A stretch of DNA of 64,000 nucleotides, from the NCBI GenBank assembly GCA_028023455.1, contig JAQFVV010000056.1, positions 3,534,001 through 3,598,000 of the forward strand. The letters run 5' to 3'. The notes under the pieces were generated by a model. That model searched no databases and was not told where the DNA came from. It saw nothing but the letters and a program-made list of their open reading frames with translations. Below, piece after piece: positions 22,344 to 33,593 of the stretch; position 1 is the stretch's first letter; every line of letters starts with the position of its first letter. A program made the position numbers and the translations under genes. This DNA comes from Epiperipatus broadwayi. Its lineage: Eukaryota; Onychophora; Udeonychophora; Euonychophora; Peripatidae.

Positions 22344-23834
22344 CACTAGAGCAGTGGTCTTCAACCTTTTCACACCTGCGGACCGGTAAAAATAAGGATA
22401 AGGTTTCACGGACCGGCAAAAATAAGGATAAGGTTTTGTGGACCAGCAAAAGTCTATAGATAAATTTTCTTAAAGATGTAAACAGCTTAGCATTAGATGA
22501 AGTTATATATACACCTGGGTCTGTTTTTACGCGGACTTATTTAACACGATTTTGAAGTTACGCGATTTTGAAATTCATCGGAAGTCGAACTCCGATAATG
22601 CGCTATTATTTTAAATAATAAATTTCGCGCACTTACGTTATATTGAAAGTAATAGCACGTTACTGGAATTCGACTTTCATCTTAGTAATTTCAATATTTT
22701 CAGTACTTTATAATAGTAAGATTTTATGCAATAATGAAATTAAAATCATGATTTCCACGTTTTATGTATACACACATTAAATTTTACAAGATTATAATGT
22801 AAATTTGTTCAAACATTGTGCGTGTTAATTTTGCATTTTAAATCACATTCTGTTTTTGCTTTTTAAAAAAGATCGTAATCAATTATTAATCATTTAGTGT
22901 CCGCAAGTTTATTTTTAAAAGGTGAGTAATAGCAGTGAAACGAAATTTGATTTTTAAACGGAATTGAAAATTAAAGACAAAAATAAGAATTTAATTTTTA
23001 GTTGTTAGTTTTAATTAAATTTTTCCCAGCAGTGGAGAATAAATGTCTTTTTATTATCGTAAGTCTAAGTTCATAAACAATTAATAAAATCATCGTCTCA
23101 AAGATTAATTACTAATTACATTGTCACCAGAAATCCATTGACTCAACATGAGTGTGAAGTTATCGCTAGTTGTATTTCCTCAGTTTGCAAACGAACTTGT
23201 ATTTTCGGCAAATATCGATAATAATTAAAACATGTATAAAAAAATGTAAATTATGCATAAAAATATATTATTTTGAATAAAATTAAATATTATATTTAAA
23301 AAAAGTTTGTCTTGTATCAATTTTTTTCAAATTTGAAATTTTTTATTAGTCATATTTTATTTCCTTATTTATTTTTTTTGCGCGAATTTTAAAGTAATTT
23401 TACGTTGGTGCTTTGCTTTTACGCGAATTTTGAAAAATCACAGACCACATCCCCCCTTTTTCAATGTAAGTTACGTCTATTTCTGCGCGATTTCGTTTGC
23501 GCGTGTTTTCTGAGGAACCTATCTATCGTGTAAAAACTTTTTTTTTTTTTTTTAATTTTGAATTTTTTTAGAAAAGTAATAAAAATTTAATTATATTCCC
23601 CCCCCCCCCAATAAACATCTGTGATATTGATTAGATTTTGTTCTGTTTCTTTTTTTTTAATCAGGTAAAAGTGCGATGAAAAAATAAATAAAAATTGTTT
23701 ATATTAATTAAAAGTTTAAAATCTTATTATTTTGTTGTTAAAAACTTTCTTGCCAGTCTAGCATGGACCAGCAAAAAACTTCTACGGACCGGTGCCAGGC
23801 CGCTGACCGGTGGTTGAAGACCACTGCACTAGAG
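22344..23834. mobile_element. Non-autonomous hAT element, copy 1 (1475 bp)
   Basis: The ends are perfect 15-bp inverted repeats, CAGTGGTCTTCAACC at 22352 and its complement ending 23826, flanked by an exact 8-bp duplication 'cactagag' (22344-22351 and 23827-23834), the hAT signature. Just inside the left end are two copies of 'aaaaataaggataagg' with 'ggaccggc' words; the right end has 'cggaccggtgcc' and 'ctgaccgg'. There is no transposase. The family also occurs at 47403 and 51534. It is longer than those copies because another transposon lies inside it. Confidence 0.92.
22512..23535. mobile_element. Transposon nested in hAT copy 1 (approximate limits)
   Basis: Absent from the two sister hAT copies. 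The left end has 'gtctgtttttacgcgga' followed by 'acgcgattttgaa' repeats. The right end, reverse-complemented, starts 'gtttttacacgatagatagg' and then 'ttcctcagaaaacacgcgc'. CpG-containing 'acgcg' words are concentrated at both ends in a genome that is otherwise CpG-poor. No protein frame. Its superfamily and target duplication are not clear. Confidence 0.55.
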
Positions 23835-25400
23835 ACAATTTATCTCCCATATTTGAAGGGCCTGTATATTGGTAATTCTATTGAAATTTTGGAGAAAATT
23901 CTTCCAAATGATTAATGATGACAATGTTTGCTTAAAATATTATTCAAACTGGAGGCTACATATGTGAAAATTACATTTTTAAAATTTAATCTCATTTTGA
24001 TTATGATATCTGGCCAATAAAAGATTAATAAAAATAAATTCAAAAGTAATACCCCATCCTTTCCAATAAGATTAAAAATGTTATAAGAGAAAGTTATTTT
24101 TTTTTCCTCTTTTCATTTCCATATTTCAATTATTTTATTACTCAAATCATATTTTAACGAATATTTTACATAAGGATTAAAAGATTTTCTTTACATATTT
24201 TTTCTTTTATCAGTGCCAACAATTAAATCAAACCTAGAGAAATATAGCAAATTTACAGAAAATTTGTTCAAATTTTTCTTATTCACACAAATTCTTTTAT
24301 ATTTTTTTAATTACGTATTTAATTATATAGTAGCAATAAATAAAAATTTGTTCAACAATTTATTTTTATTCAATTTACAATAGCAAATACACTTCACCTA
24401 ACTATTTTTTTTATATATAAGCTGACTATAAAAAATTAAATTAAATAAGCAAAATTCTGATACAATCCAAATTAGGATCATAAATCTGAAATTGAAAACT
24501 TTAATAAATAAACTAAATTCCAAAAAAAAAACAAAACAACAAATGTTTGCCCTTCAAATATATGTAAATAATATTTAAGATCTATATAAACAATAATTCA
24601 TTTCTATTTCAAAATTTAGTTTAGAGCTGATATTAATCACAAAACTGCAATATAGGAAAAATAAGAGAAAAAAAAAAGGCTCACTGACAAGACTAAAGAA
24701 AGTTATATATAAAAAAGAACTACTTAATTTCTGTTGATATATAGTCCAACATGAACACAGAATTTAAATTTAAATCAAACTATACATCAAAAGCAACGTC
24801 ATTAACGATTTTCAGTTCTATTAAAATTATGCAATAGAACAAATAAAAGTATAAAAACGTAGTCCACACACACACCTATATATGCTGTAGCATATTAAGA
24901 TTGCATTTCAAAATATTACCAATGCTTCAGCTTGTATGAAAATATTTCCAAATTTATTTTGCTTGAAACAAAAATCAAGTGACATTATAAAATAGTACAA
25001 TATTAATTATAAGAAAAAATAAAAATAAATGATGGCAGACTGAACTACTATTAAACATCAGATGCAATATCAGAGTAGTTGCAAATAACTTATACATACA
25101 CACTTTCATATACAGATATTATTATCTCCACTGCAAAGATCACATGTGCATAACTTCTTTAGGAGCTAATGAAAAATTATTAAAACACTATAATACTATA
25201 TAATCTAAATGTATTTTAAATGTGTGCTTTAAAAAAGAAAGGCAGAGTAAATTACATACGAAAAATTAATTTGGAAGTCTTATGATTTAATTAAATAAAT
25301 TTTCAATTTTATTTTTTTAACTATAAAAGTAAGTATAAAAACATTATTTTAAATAGAATTTTAAGTACTTTATGGCATATATTCAGATTACTTTGTTTTT
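23835..25400. other. AT-rich DNA, no gene recognised
   Basis: No feature that I can support. Confidence 0.45.
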
Positions 25401-25750
25401 GTTATCTCCATCATACCAATCCCAGAACACTGGTTGTCATTTATAATTGTGATCAGCACCAATCCCTGAGTACCAGTTGTCGTTTATGATTGCAGAGAAG
25501 CCTCTAATTGGATCAGATGATTATCGCATTGCTGGCTTAAGTTTCTAATTTTATTATTTTAAAAGGCTAATACCCGCCTACCAAATTTTCTCAAAATCGC
25601 AAGTGGAGGAATGCAAATTTTAATGCTTTTGATATTATATTAGCAATGGAGGCTAATCAGATTTGTGTCATTTAGCTTCTCATTAAAGGCTAACCTCAAT
25701 GACTGCACTGAAATGAAACAGTATTTATAAATCCAACGTCTTAATTGAAA
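25401..25750. promoter_or_regulatory. Possible conserved non-coding element with 41-45 bp duplication
   Basis: A low-homopolymer block in very AT-rich DNA. It opens with a degenerate tandem duplication ('accaatccc...gttgtc(a/g)tttat(a/g)attg' at 25412-25456 and 25457-25498). It continues with homeodomain/POU-like words: 'ctaattgg', the octamer ATGCAAAT at 25614, 'ggctaatcagattt' near 25651 and 'cattaaaggctaa'. There is no open frame. This is inference from composition and word content only. Confidence 0.3.
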
Positions 25751-26795
25751 AATTTAATTGTAATGTATGTTTACTTTAATACCTATATTTGATAAAGTGA
25801 CTAATGCATAAAAAATAATACTCATACTCTTCAACCCCCCCCCCTTTTTTTTTTTGTTGCTTGGAAGGAATAACGAGGATAATTTTGAAGACATGATAGA
25901 TACTTAATTTTCAAATATAATTCGCAAATATTATTGATTCTATTGAATAATAAAAAAATAAAAAAAGACAAATTTAATAGATATTGCCTTATGCAAGCAT
26001 GTATAAAAAATGTGCTGCTTTTAACTTTTGCTCATAGTTAGACAAAGGCCACACATTGGATATAGAATAAAACGTTTTTTCAAATGGGTTTACGAAATTC
26101 CTTCCTCACTAAAAAAAAAAAAAGATTATACAACGTTAAATTAAACACTTGAATTAAAATTATAAAACATACAATACATTCTGTATTAGCGTGATTGCAA
26201 AGGAAACTGATTCAAAATAAATTCATATTTATTACTATAAGTATTTTCTACATTATTTATTAACTCAATCTCACATCAGACTGATATATATATATACCAT
26301 AAAAATTACTCTTAAAAAAAATTAGGTGTAGTGCGGGCTTAATAATATATCACATTAAAAGATATGCAAAAATTTGTAAATTTTAAGCAGAAAAATATAA
26401 ACTTTTGCTTTTAGTTAATGACAAGGGACATCTGCGATATTACACTTTATATTTTGAACACACATAAATAATTTGTTACCACATTCATACGTTATATATG
26501 GATCAAAGTCAAATCATGTCAATAGTTGAATATGCAAACAAAAACTTTACAACTTTTCAAAACAACAACAAAAAATAATTTCTAATTTTGCTCTCAACTG
26601 TAATCAAAACGTAAGATATTTATATCACAGTATTTCATTCATTTTAAATAACATATAAATTATAAAAAAAACCACGTAAATTAAATGGCTAGGTATTTCA
26701 AATATAACATATATATAAAGTCTGTAATTAAAATATAAACACAATAATATACCATTGAATTATTTATAAAAACATTTAAGATTGGTTGCAAAATA
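25751..26795. other. AT-rich DNA, no gene recognised
   Basis: Contains a C9/T10 run near 25836-25855 and an (AT)n near 26285. Nothing else seen. Confidence 0.45.
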
Positions 26796-26799
26796 TAAT

Positions 26800-27860
26800 C
26801 TATTATTTTTTCCCTTCTATCTTCAAGATTTTAGCAAGTAAACACTTTTTATAATTAAAAGAATAATATAATAAACAAATGAGCATGGTCATTACAACTC
26901 CAAAAGAGAGAGAGACAACTCTAAGTTGAATATTGTGAAAACTATAGAAACCACACATAGAACATGCTAGTCCATTTTGCTGTTTACTTGATATTTTACA
27001 ATGTGTCTTAGTAAACTTTTCTTTCTGAAATATCAACAGAATGTCTACGTGTAGTTTTCCAATGTATTTTATTCTCTGCTATATTTTCTTAATTGAAACA
27101 ATTGACATTGTACTTCTTTTAGAATGCCCTAGAGATAATCTTTATAATGCAGATGGAGTTTAACTCTCATATGAAAATCATGCTACAGTTCCCATAATGC
27201 ATCCTTTTAGGAAATCTTGTATTATTCATTCGCTTTTATATCCAAACTAACAAATATATGATTTTATAACAGTGTGCTCTGTAGTATCACATCCATCATG
27301 TTGAAGAATATATTGATAGGTCTTATGATCTTGCCATTGTACTTTTAAAATATTAACTATCTTTAAATGAAACTTTTTCTAATGCCTTTATATTGTACCA
27401 ATAGGGTATCCAAGTTTCTCTTCTATATAATAAATAAAATAAAATAAGGTCTCTATATAGCCAACTTAGTTACAGTAGTTATTTCCATGTGGTGAAATAA
27501 AAAGCAACAAAAGCATATTGAAGTTTGTGTTGTACCTCAGCAATTAAGACCATCTCTTTCTCCTTATAAAACTATCAAGATATTTAAACTGATTTACATT
27601 CTCATGTTGATAACCATCCAAGCTAAAATTTGCTGAAGATTTTTTTTTTCTGTTACTGGCTAAGAAAACTTTTTGAACAATAATTAATAACCCAAAGTTT
27701 TATAAGTTGCATTCAAAACATTAAGAACATTCTGTAAATAATATTTTGAACTGGCAAACATTGCATAATCATCAGCATAATACAGATCCAGGATCCCAGA
27801 AGAAAATTAAGAGTAAAAAAAAGATAAATTATAAATGAACTTTGTAGATTATGCAAACCA
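26800..27860 (-). pseudogene. Jockey-like LINE, RT to 3' end
   Basis: Read on the minus strand. The catalytic box YADD is at 27768-27779 (YADDYAMFASS), followed by a VLNATYKTLGY thumb-like segment. Downstream come RETWIPYWYNIKALEKVSFK near 27420-27360, a WQD word near 27335, and the C-terminal YKDYLRAFLKKYNVNCFN-like region near 27165-27090. A 77-codon tail frame lies at 26803-27036. Stops and frame shifts occur throughout. The order and the C-terminal RPHL-Y-DYL type motif fit jockey/CR1-related elements. The same family is on the plus strand at 33.6-34.2 kb. Confidence 0.72.
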
Positions 27861-28430
27861 ATCCATGATTCACAAATATGCTCATACATATCACATTAAT
27901 CTTTTGATCAGTTTATATAAGTGATACCCAGCAATTAAATTACTCTTTTACTTTAATAAATAGCTCCTTTTTTCCTTCAAAATTGACTCACTAATTCCAA
28001 TATATAAATTATATTCCACATACTCATTTCTTTTTAGAAATCTTATTTATTGTAAACACTAATATTTTTTTCTAATCCATATGTATCATGCAGTTCCGCC
28101 TATATTTTATGGTAACAATCTTGAAAATGAGCATAAAATATGGCCAAGAATAGGTGGAACTGTATACTAATAAATATATAAATGGAAGTAGAAATTTTTT
28201 TTTTGATAAACAAGATTAATATAAACAAATGTTTATGTAGAATATAATTTATACTCAGTCTTTTAACTTCTGTGTCAAACTTTTCTTTCTGGCAGACTTT
28301 ATCTTGCCTCATTGTAGTGTTATACTGAATTCTTTCTTCAGCTATATATTTTTCTCAGTGATGAAGGTTTATTCATCAAAAAAGTTTTAAAAAAAGGTTT
28401 ATAAAGAAGTGGTTATATGATAAAATAAAA
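27861..28430. other. AT-rich DNA, no gene recognised
   Basis: No supported feature. The 70-codon minus-strand frame at 28100-28312 is low-complexity and reads as chance. Confidence 0.4.
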
Positions 28431-28431
28431 T

Positions 28432-29310
28432 TCAAGAGCAACATGGTGAAAGGGAAGGGATACATATAAAAGGGGAAAGGAATGTGTAGTCCAGGCCAAG
28501 AAAAGTCTTTGGTTGCAAGTCCGAGATACATACCCTCTTGAGCAAGCAACCGCACAGGTCACAAACATTTAAATGGATGGGTCCTGTGAGAGAGGTTGAG
28601 AGAATGGAAGTTGGAGGATTGCCCAGATGTCTGTGAGGAGTGGAGATGAAGTTAGTTTGGTATCTCTGATTTTGGGAGAGGGAGTGAGGTCCAATAGTTC
28701 TTGATTGGCTTAGTGTACTCTCTGGTTTAAAATAATAGCAAATCAGAGGAGCCAGAGTGTATAGATGAGGAAACTGATAGTCTGATGGATCCTTAGAGAT
28801 TGTAGACAGTGTCTCTGTGCAAGGAAAGGCAGGAGTAGATGACACATCTCACTCAAAGCAAAACGGGGCATCCGAATAGGAAGTGTTGGAGGTTTCATTG
28901 TCAGTTTTACAGGGTTAGCATAGGGTACATATTGTGGTGAAACCCCTACGGTCAACCAAAAATTGATTGGTGGGGAGTGAAGATTGATTTTGAGGAGGAA
29001 ATCAAGGAATTTTGCCTCGATGGACCACCTTTTGAATTTGCGTATTAACTGAACATTGGTGAGTTTGAGGAATGTAGGGGAGACAGTGGAGAAGTCTATG
29101 GTCTGATTGAAAACCTCCCAGTATTTTAATTTGCCGCAGATGGAAGGTATAGCAAAGCCAGCCTTTTGTAAGATGTTGGCGATGAGTAAGGTCCATGACC
29201 TGTGTTGGCCATTGGGAGGAGTGTCGGTAGGAGTAATGATGATATGCACAAGATCGGCAGCAAAGTGACTTATGAGCATAAGGATAATGTTGTGAGTTCA
29301 CTGGCCCAGA
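28432..29310 (-). other. Unassigned GC-richer block with open frames
   Basis: Composition is balanced through nearly 900 bp, unlike either flank. On the minus strand there are three overlapping frames: 29279-28743 (178 codons), 29301-29002 (99 codons) and 28845-28432 (137 codons). The longest is the second longest continuous frame in the window apart from known transposon proteins. It contains KLKYWEVFNQTIDFSTVSP and, in the last frame, VCDLCGCLLKRV, but no domain that I recognise. The plus strand also has a shorter protein-like stretch (GVKIDFEEEIKEFCLDGPP near 28966). No poly-A tail or inverted ends were found. It could be a degenerate retroelement, a retrocopied gene or real exons; function unknown. 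Confidence 0.4.
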
Positions 29311-29640
29311 AGAGTGTCGATGCAGCTATATATACAATCAATATTACATCCCTAGTATTTTGGGTTAATCTTTAAAAGGTAGACAGGGACTGAAATGTAC
29401 CCTTATAATAAAAGATTCAATGTTATCACATCAGAAGAATAACTTAAATGCTCTTATGATTTTAGAATCGTATTTTCAGAAACTTATTTATAAAACATTC
29501 ATTAAATAAAAATGTTCCAATGCTTTAAATTTTACTATAATATGGGTTTCATCTCTTAATTCCAAACAATAAATCATAAAAAAAGTCCTATGAACAATTA
29601 ATTTAAATTAAAATTACTATGAAGAAATACTGCTTTACAG
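29311..29640. other. AT-rich DNA, no gene recognised
   Basis: Nothing seen. Confidence 0.4.
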
Positions 29641-30230
29641 TAAGTTGTGCCTCAATATACAAGCCTGCTTTTCTAGCAAAAATTCTACCAAGAAATTAAA
29701 TTATTCTCATTCATTTTTAATAAAAATTTTTGTTCTATCATTGGCTGATAAAAGATCTGAATCTTTTGAGCATTAACTGCTAATCCAAAGTTTTCATACA
29801 TAGTTTGCATTAGGAACATTACATTTTTGTAGGTCACTTGAATTAGCCAAAACAGTCCAATTATCACTATATAATAAATCTAGAAACAAAAAGATGAAGT
29901 TCTTGCTTTTTAATTAGTTCAAAATTAAACTTCTACAAGCTAATTGATATCTGTTATACCTGCTACATGAAATTACTACAAATTATTCGATTACTATTGG
30001 AAGTAAAAAATTTTTTAATATTAATTTTCATTTCAAAGATCTGATTTTCAAATAGCAGTAATAATGCTTCCTCTCATTATATCATGTTAAAGTTTCTGAT
30101 AACAAATTAATTTCAGACAATTCCATAAAACTTTTCATTAATTGAATCAAATAAATATTTTAATCAAATCAATAAAAACTAATAGGTTTTATATATATTC
30201 AAATACAAAAAATAGTTCTTATTCTATTTT
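29640..30230 (-). pseudogene. Jockey-like LINE RT fragment
   Basis: On the minus strand the palm motif FDSIN is encoded at 30137-30151. Downstream, the frame 29867-29685 reads MQTMYENFGLAVNAQKIQIF, the segment that follows the catalytic box in LINE reverse transcriptases (a 'gl-in-kKT' type motif). The catalytic box itself is degraded just before it. The 51.2-51.5 kb copy has the same FDS(I/V)N word and neighbourhood. Confidence 0.62.
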
Positions 30231-30684
30231 TCTTTAGTTATTTTTGGTAAGATTATTATAGATATTTTAATAAATGATTATGACAAAAGCAATTTCTATT
30301 ACTCTAATGCAGGGGTCACCAAACTTTTTTGATCATGGACCCCTATATAATTTTTCAAAATCTCCATTGACCCCCATAAAAGTAATTTTCAGTTAATTAA
30401 AATAAAACTATCTATTAGGTACTGTGTTTGTACATTTGTTTTATGACTTTAAACATTTACTAAAGTAATTTTACATTGTGTAACAATAGTTTTATGAAAA
30501 ATATCTTAATGTTGAAATTTAAATACCTTAATATTTATTAAATAATAAGTAATTATAAATAAGTAAAAATAAGTCAAGTAACTACAGTATTGCTTCTTAA
30601 TTACTGAGATGGGTGTGTCTGGTGTTCCTTTGCAAGGTTCGCTATATTGGGTTCGAAATGGGTCAATTTTAATCTTAAATCCCC

Positions 30685-32220
30685 TCAAAACTCCACATTT
30701 AATTTATTTCTGTACTTAGTTAAGATTGAATTTACGTGACTGAAACCGGATTCAATCATATAGGAACTTGGAAACGCCAGCATAAATGGCTGAGCTATTT
30801 CGTAAAGTTTTACATATTTTTGCATTATATTTATATTTGTCCAAAATTTGCTTATTTTTAAATTTTTAAGAAGCGTCTTTGCTTCAAGATCCGATAATAA
30901 TTCAGCAAGCTCATCTTGCAGGTTGATGTCCACGTTTTCAATTTGAGCGAAAAATGGCGCAATAATCCATTCAGGGATGTCAATGTTTTCCAAATCAACA
31001 AAGCGCAGTTTAAAATTGTCGCTTAATTTTTGAAGATGACTTGTATATATTTTCAAGTCTTCTTCTTTTATTTCTAATTGTCGCAGATTTGAAAAATACT
31101 CATAATTACGTAGCAATAAAGATGTAAATAAATTTAATTTTACTTGGAAGCCTAACAGTATTGTCCGAGCTTGGATAATTGTTACATCTTTTCCTTGCAG
31201 CTTTATTTGGATGTCATTAAATTTTCCAAATAAGTCCGCTAAATAAAAAATATGGTTCTTATTGTTTTGGAGTTCATCACTCAGAACAGGATTTATTTTG
31301 CTGAGAAATTCTGTTGTGGAGTCAAATAACTCAACGAGCCGTTGCAAGCATACACCTCTAGACAACCATCTAACTTCGGTGTGCAGTAGTAATTGGTTAA
31401 ATACCTCGTCATTTTTCTCACAAAGTTTGGAAAATAATCTTGATTTAAGAGGTTGGGCTTTAATTTGATTGATACAGTTAATACAAAACTGTAAAGCTTT
31501 ATGTAACTCTGGACTCAGATATTTTGCTACTAGGTTGTTTCTATGCAACACACAATGAATAGTACGTATATTGGAAACTTTTTCTTTGAGAAATCTAGCA
31601 AAACCTCGGTAATGCCCTACCATAGCAGGTGCGCCATCTGTGGCTACTGCTATTATATTTTCAAGCGGAATATCAGATTTATTTAAATAATCTTGTAAAC
31701 ATCTAAAAATTGTCACTCCTTTTCCATCAGTTTCAAGATATTTATCAAATAAAAATTCATCAATGACTTGTCCTTTCATTTTACTGAAATATCTAACATA
31801 CACCATAAGAATAGCAGAAACGTCAAAAACAGATTCATCAAGTTGAATAGAGAACTTGCAATTTTTTAGCTCCGAAACTGCCGTATTTTCTATTTCTTCT
31901 GCCATTTCGTCAATACGCCGTTTTATAGAATTTGCATTTAATGGCAAGGACTTTAAAACATTAATGGAGTCTTTCTTCATTACATTCTCAATGATGTCTT
32001 TAATTGCAGGTATAACAATTTCTTCAGCGAGTATGTGTGGTTTTCCCCTCTTTGCTATATTAACCAAAATCTTGTATGAAGCTATTAATCCTCCTTCAGT
32101 TTCAACTTCAGTAAACTGCTTCATAAAACTTTTTATAGTCGGTCGATATGTGACTCTTTCTTTAAGTTTTTTTGAAAAACTCAAGTTCTTTATTTTTTTT
32201 ATCTGAGTGAACCCTTTCAA
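30685..32220 (-). CDS. hAT transposase, catalytic part (ZBED5/FAM200-like)
   Basis: A 511-codon frame, the longest in the window. hAT transposases cut the element out and paste it elsewhere using an RNase H-like DDE fold. Visible parts: first catalytic Asp in IQLDESVFDVSA (about residue 128); second in ATDGAPAM (about 195); the conserved C/H segment RTIHCVLHR (about 220-227); HTEVRWLSRG (about 280-288); and the C-terminal hATC dimerisation region with the catalytic Glu in FPSSYMIESGFSHVN (about 490). All three acidic residues are present. The frame ends in a premature TGA after KLNVEF. The same frame continues beyond the stop with GDLRLKLTHFEPNIANL and reaches the family's usual end about 30 codons later. 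Its true start is in the BED-finger frame upstream, which is one base out of register, so the first codons listed here overlap that frame and are not the native start. Confidence 0.88.
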   Translation of the reverse strand: MKGFTQIKKIKNLSFSKKLKERVTYRPTIKSFMKQFTEVETEGGLIASYKILVNIAKRGKPHILAEEIVIPAIKDIIENVMKKDSINVLKSLPLNANSIKRRIDEMAEEIENTAVSELKNCKFSIQLDESVFDVSAILMVYVRYFSKMKGQVIDEFLFDKYLETDGKGVTIFRCLQDYLNKSDIPLENIIAVATDGAPAMVGHYRGFARFLKEKVSNIRTIHCVLHRNNLVAKYLSPELHKALQFCINCINQIKAQPLKSRLFSKLCEKNDEVFNQLLLHTEVRWLSRGVCLQRLVELFDSTTEFLSKINPVLSDELQNNKNHIFYLADLFGKFNDIQIKLQGKDVTIIQARTILLGFQVKLNLFTSLLLRNYEYFSNLRQLEIKEEDLKIYTSHLQKLSDNFKLRFVDLENIDIPEWIIAPFFAQIENVDINLQDELAELLSDLEAKTLLKNLKISKFWTNINIMQKYVKLYEIAQPFMLAFPSSYMIESGFSHVNSILTKYRNKLNVEF

Positions 32221-32383
32221 GATAATCTTTCATTTTTGACGGTTTCATGTAGTCATTTCCAAAAGTTTTTGCGCATAGAAGACACATAGGAATTGTTTCA
32301 TTTGTCCGTGAACAAATAAATCCAAATTTCAAATAATACAATGAACAATACCGACATTTCTTTTTAGAAACTGAATCTGCCAT
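32162..32383 (-). CDS. hAT transposase N-terminal BED-type zinc finger (frameshifted from the rest)
   Basis: 73 codons starting MADSVSKKKCRYCSLYYL and ending LEFFKKT. The finger has CLLC (about residues 34-37) and H60, but the position before the LERVH segment reads DYLERVH where relatives have a His (RHLETKH type), so one zinc ligand appears to be Tyr. MKPSKMK is the usual segment between the Cys and His pairs. The frame ends at a run of seven A (minus strand, about 32168-32174). One base fewer would join it to the 511-codon frame at LEFFKKLKER. It is the DNA-binding start of the same protein. Confidence 0.82.
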   Translation of the reverse strand: MADSVSKKKCRYCSLYYLKFGFICSRTNETIPMCLLCAKTFGNDYMKPSKMKDYLERVHSDKKNKELEFFKKT

Positions 32384-32690
32384 TTTTTAATTAGGGTTCT
32401 ATAAATAAATGAAAAATAAGTTGGTATATTCTACTAATCCATATTATTAATACTTCTTTTCTACATGTATTGATAATTAAAATTGATATCTAAACTAAAC
32501 GAATAGTTTTATAGAAACTATAACTAATTATCCAATACTATAAAAGTAGTAATAATGACACTACAAATATTTAACACTGTTCACAATTTGTAAAGATAGC
32601 TAAAACTACGTATGATATTTGCGTTTGTAAAATCAATGTTCATGACATTTGGACAAGTGCACATATGCATATGACCCATAAGCCAGAAGT

Positions 32691-32706
32691 GCAGCGTTCG
32701 CGCTGC
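32691..32706. other. Perfect GCAGCG/CGCTGC hairpin with TTCG loop in hAT subterminal region
   Basis: GCAGCG-TTCG-CGCTGC, followed by a further 'acgcgctgg'. It is the most GC-rich spot in the element and lies between the transposase start and the right end. It could be a subterminal transposase site or a promoter-region structure. Confidence 0.5.
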
Positions 32707-32966
32707 TACGCGCTGGTACATGAATACTTGTTTCACCTGAATAAATATACATTTATTAATTTATTTTCTATAAAGAAACTGATATTAAGTCAATTATAAA
32801 AACATTCACAAATTTTACATACGCAGGTAGGTATGTGTGATTTGCATATTAAGAATTGTTTTTCCTTCGACCCCCAATTGACCCCCTGGCTCAGATCGAC
32901 CCCTACTTTTGTTAAATAGACCCCTGGGGGTCTATATATACCACTTTGGCGACTTCAGCTCTAATG

Positions 32967-33593
32967 GCTTCAATTGTAAGTTTAAGTAATCAGTGGGCAC
33001 CAGATCCCATCTTGAGATTCATCCTTATCAATGAGGACCTGGAATTTCAGGTAATTAGCTTAATAGTTTAAAAAAAAATTAATAAGAAAGCTGTAAAATG
33101 AGTGTATTGATTCCAGCCTTGAATCCCAAGTCCTCATTGACAAAGAACAGAAACTAGTGTGAAGATTAATAAATTGTACTTTCATGTGGTACCCAATGAT
33201 TATTCAAGCTTGCAATACATAGTTTTAATACAATAGAGATAAAATACTTTTGTTTGCAATATGTAAACTTAAAGAAAATGATAGTTATACTTTTTTTTAA
33301 AATTTAATTAGTAATTCAAAAAATAAAAACACTTTTAATGTCTGGAAAAGGATAAATTTTATTTGCAAAAGCAAATATGATAACTCATTTGTCATATGAA
33401 TTTTGAATGACTAGTGATTAGAAGAAAGAAAAACAATTTGTTATGTTTGCATTATTTATCCTCAAAATTATTTTATTGTATTCTAAATACAGTAGGTTCA
33501 TGTGAGTGAGTTTTATTATACATTCTCTATCTTTTTGCTAAAAGGAGAATAATCAAAATGTGATTAAGAATATTTATATATATCAATACAATA
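32967..33593. other. AT-rich DNA with a short dispersed word
   Basis: 33000-33165 contains 'aagtcctcattgacaaagaa', also near 62378 and, more diverged, near 11500. It is probably part of an old interspersed repeat. No gene. Confidence 0.35.

Larger units (their letters stand above)
30302..32966 (-). mobile_element. hAT transposon with ZBED5-like transposase
   Basis: An exact 8-bp duplication 'ctctaatg' at 30302-30309 and 32959-32966 brackets the element. The ends are imperfect inverted repeats: CAGGGGTCACCAAAC on the left and CTGAAGTCGCCAAAG (reverse complement) on the right. Both subterminal regions carry many 'gacccc' words (30339-30380 and 32869-32935). The transposase is on the minus strand. 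This element is younger than the other mobile DNA here, judged by the exact duplication and the long open frame. It is not the source of the 22.3/47.4/51.5 kb family, whose ends differ. Confidence 0.95.

Noticed and set aside
31262-32206. Plus-strand frames opposite the hAT transposase
   Set aside because: They are antisense shadows of the transposase coding strand.
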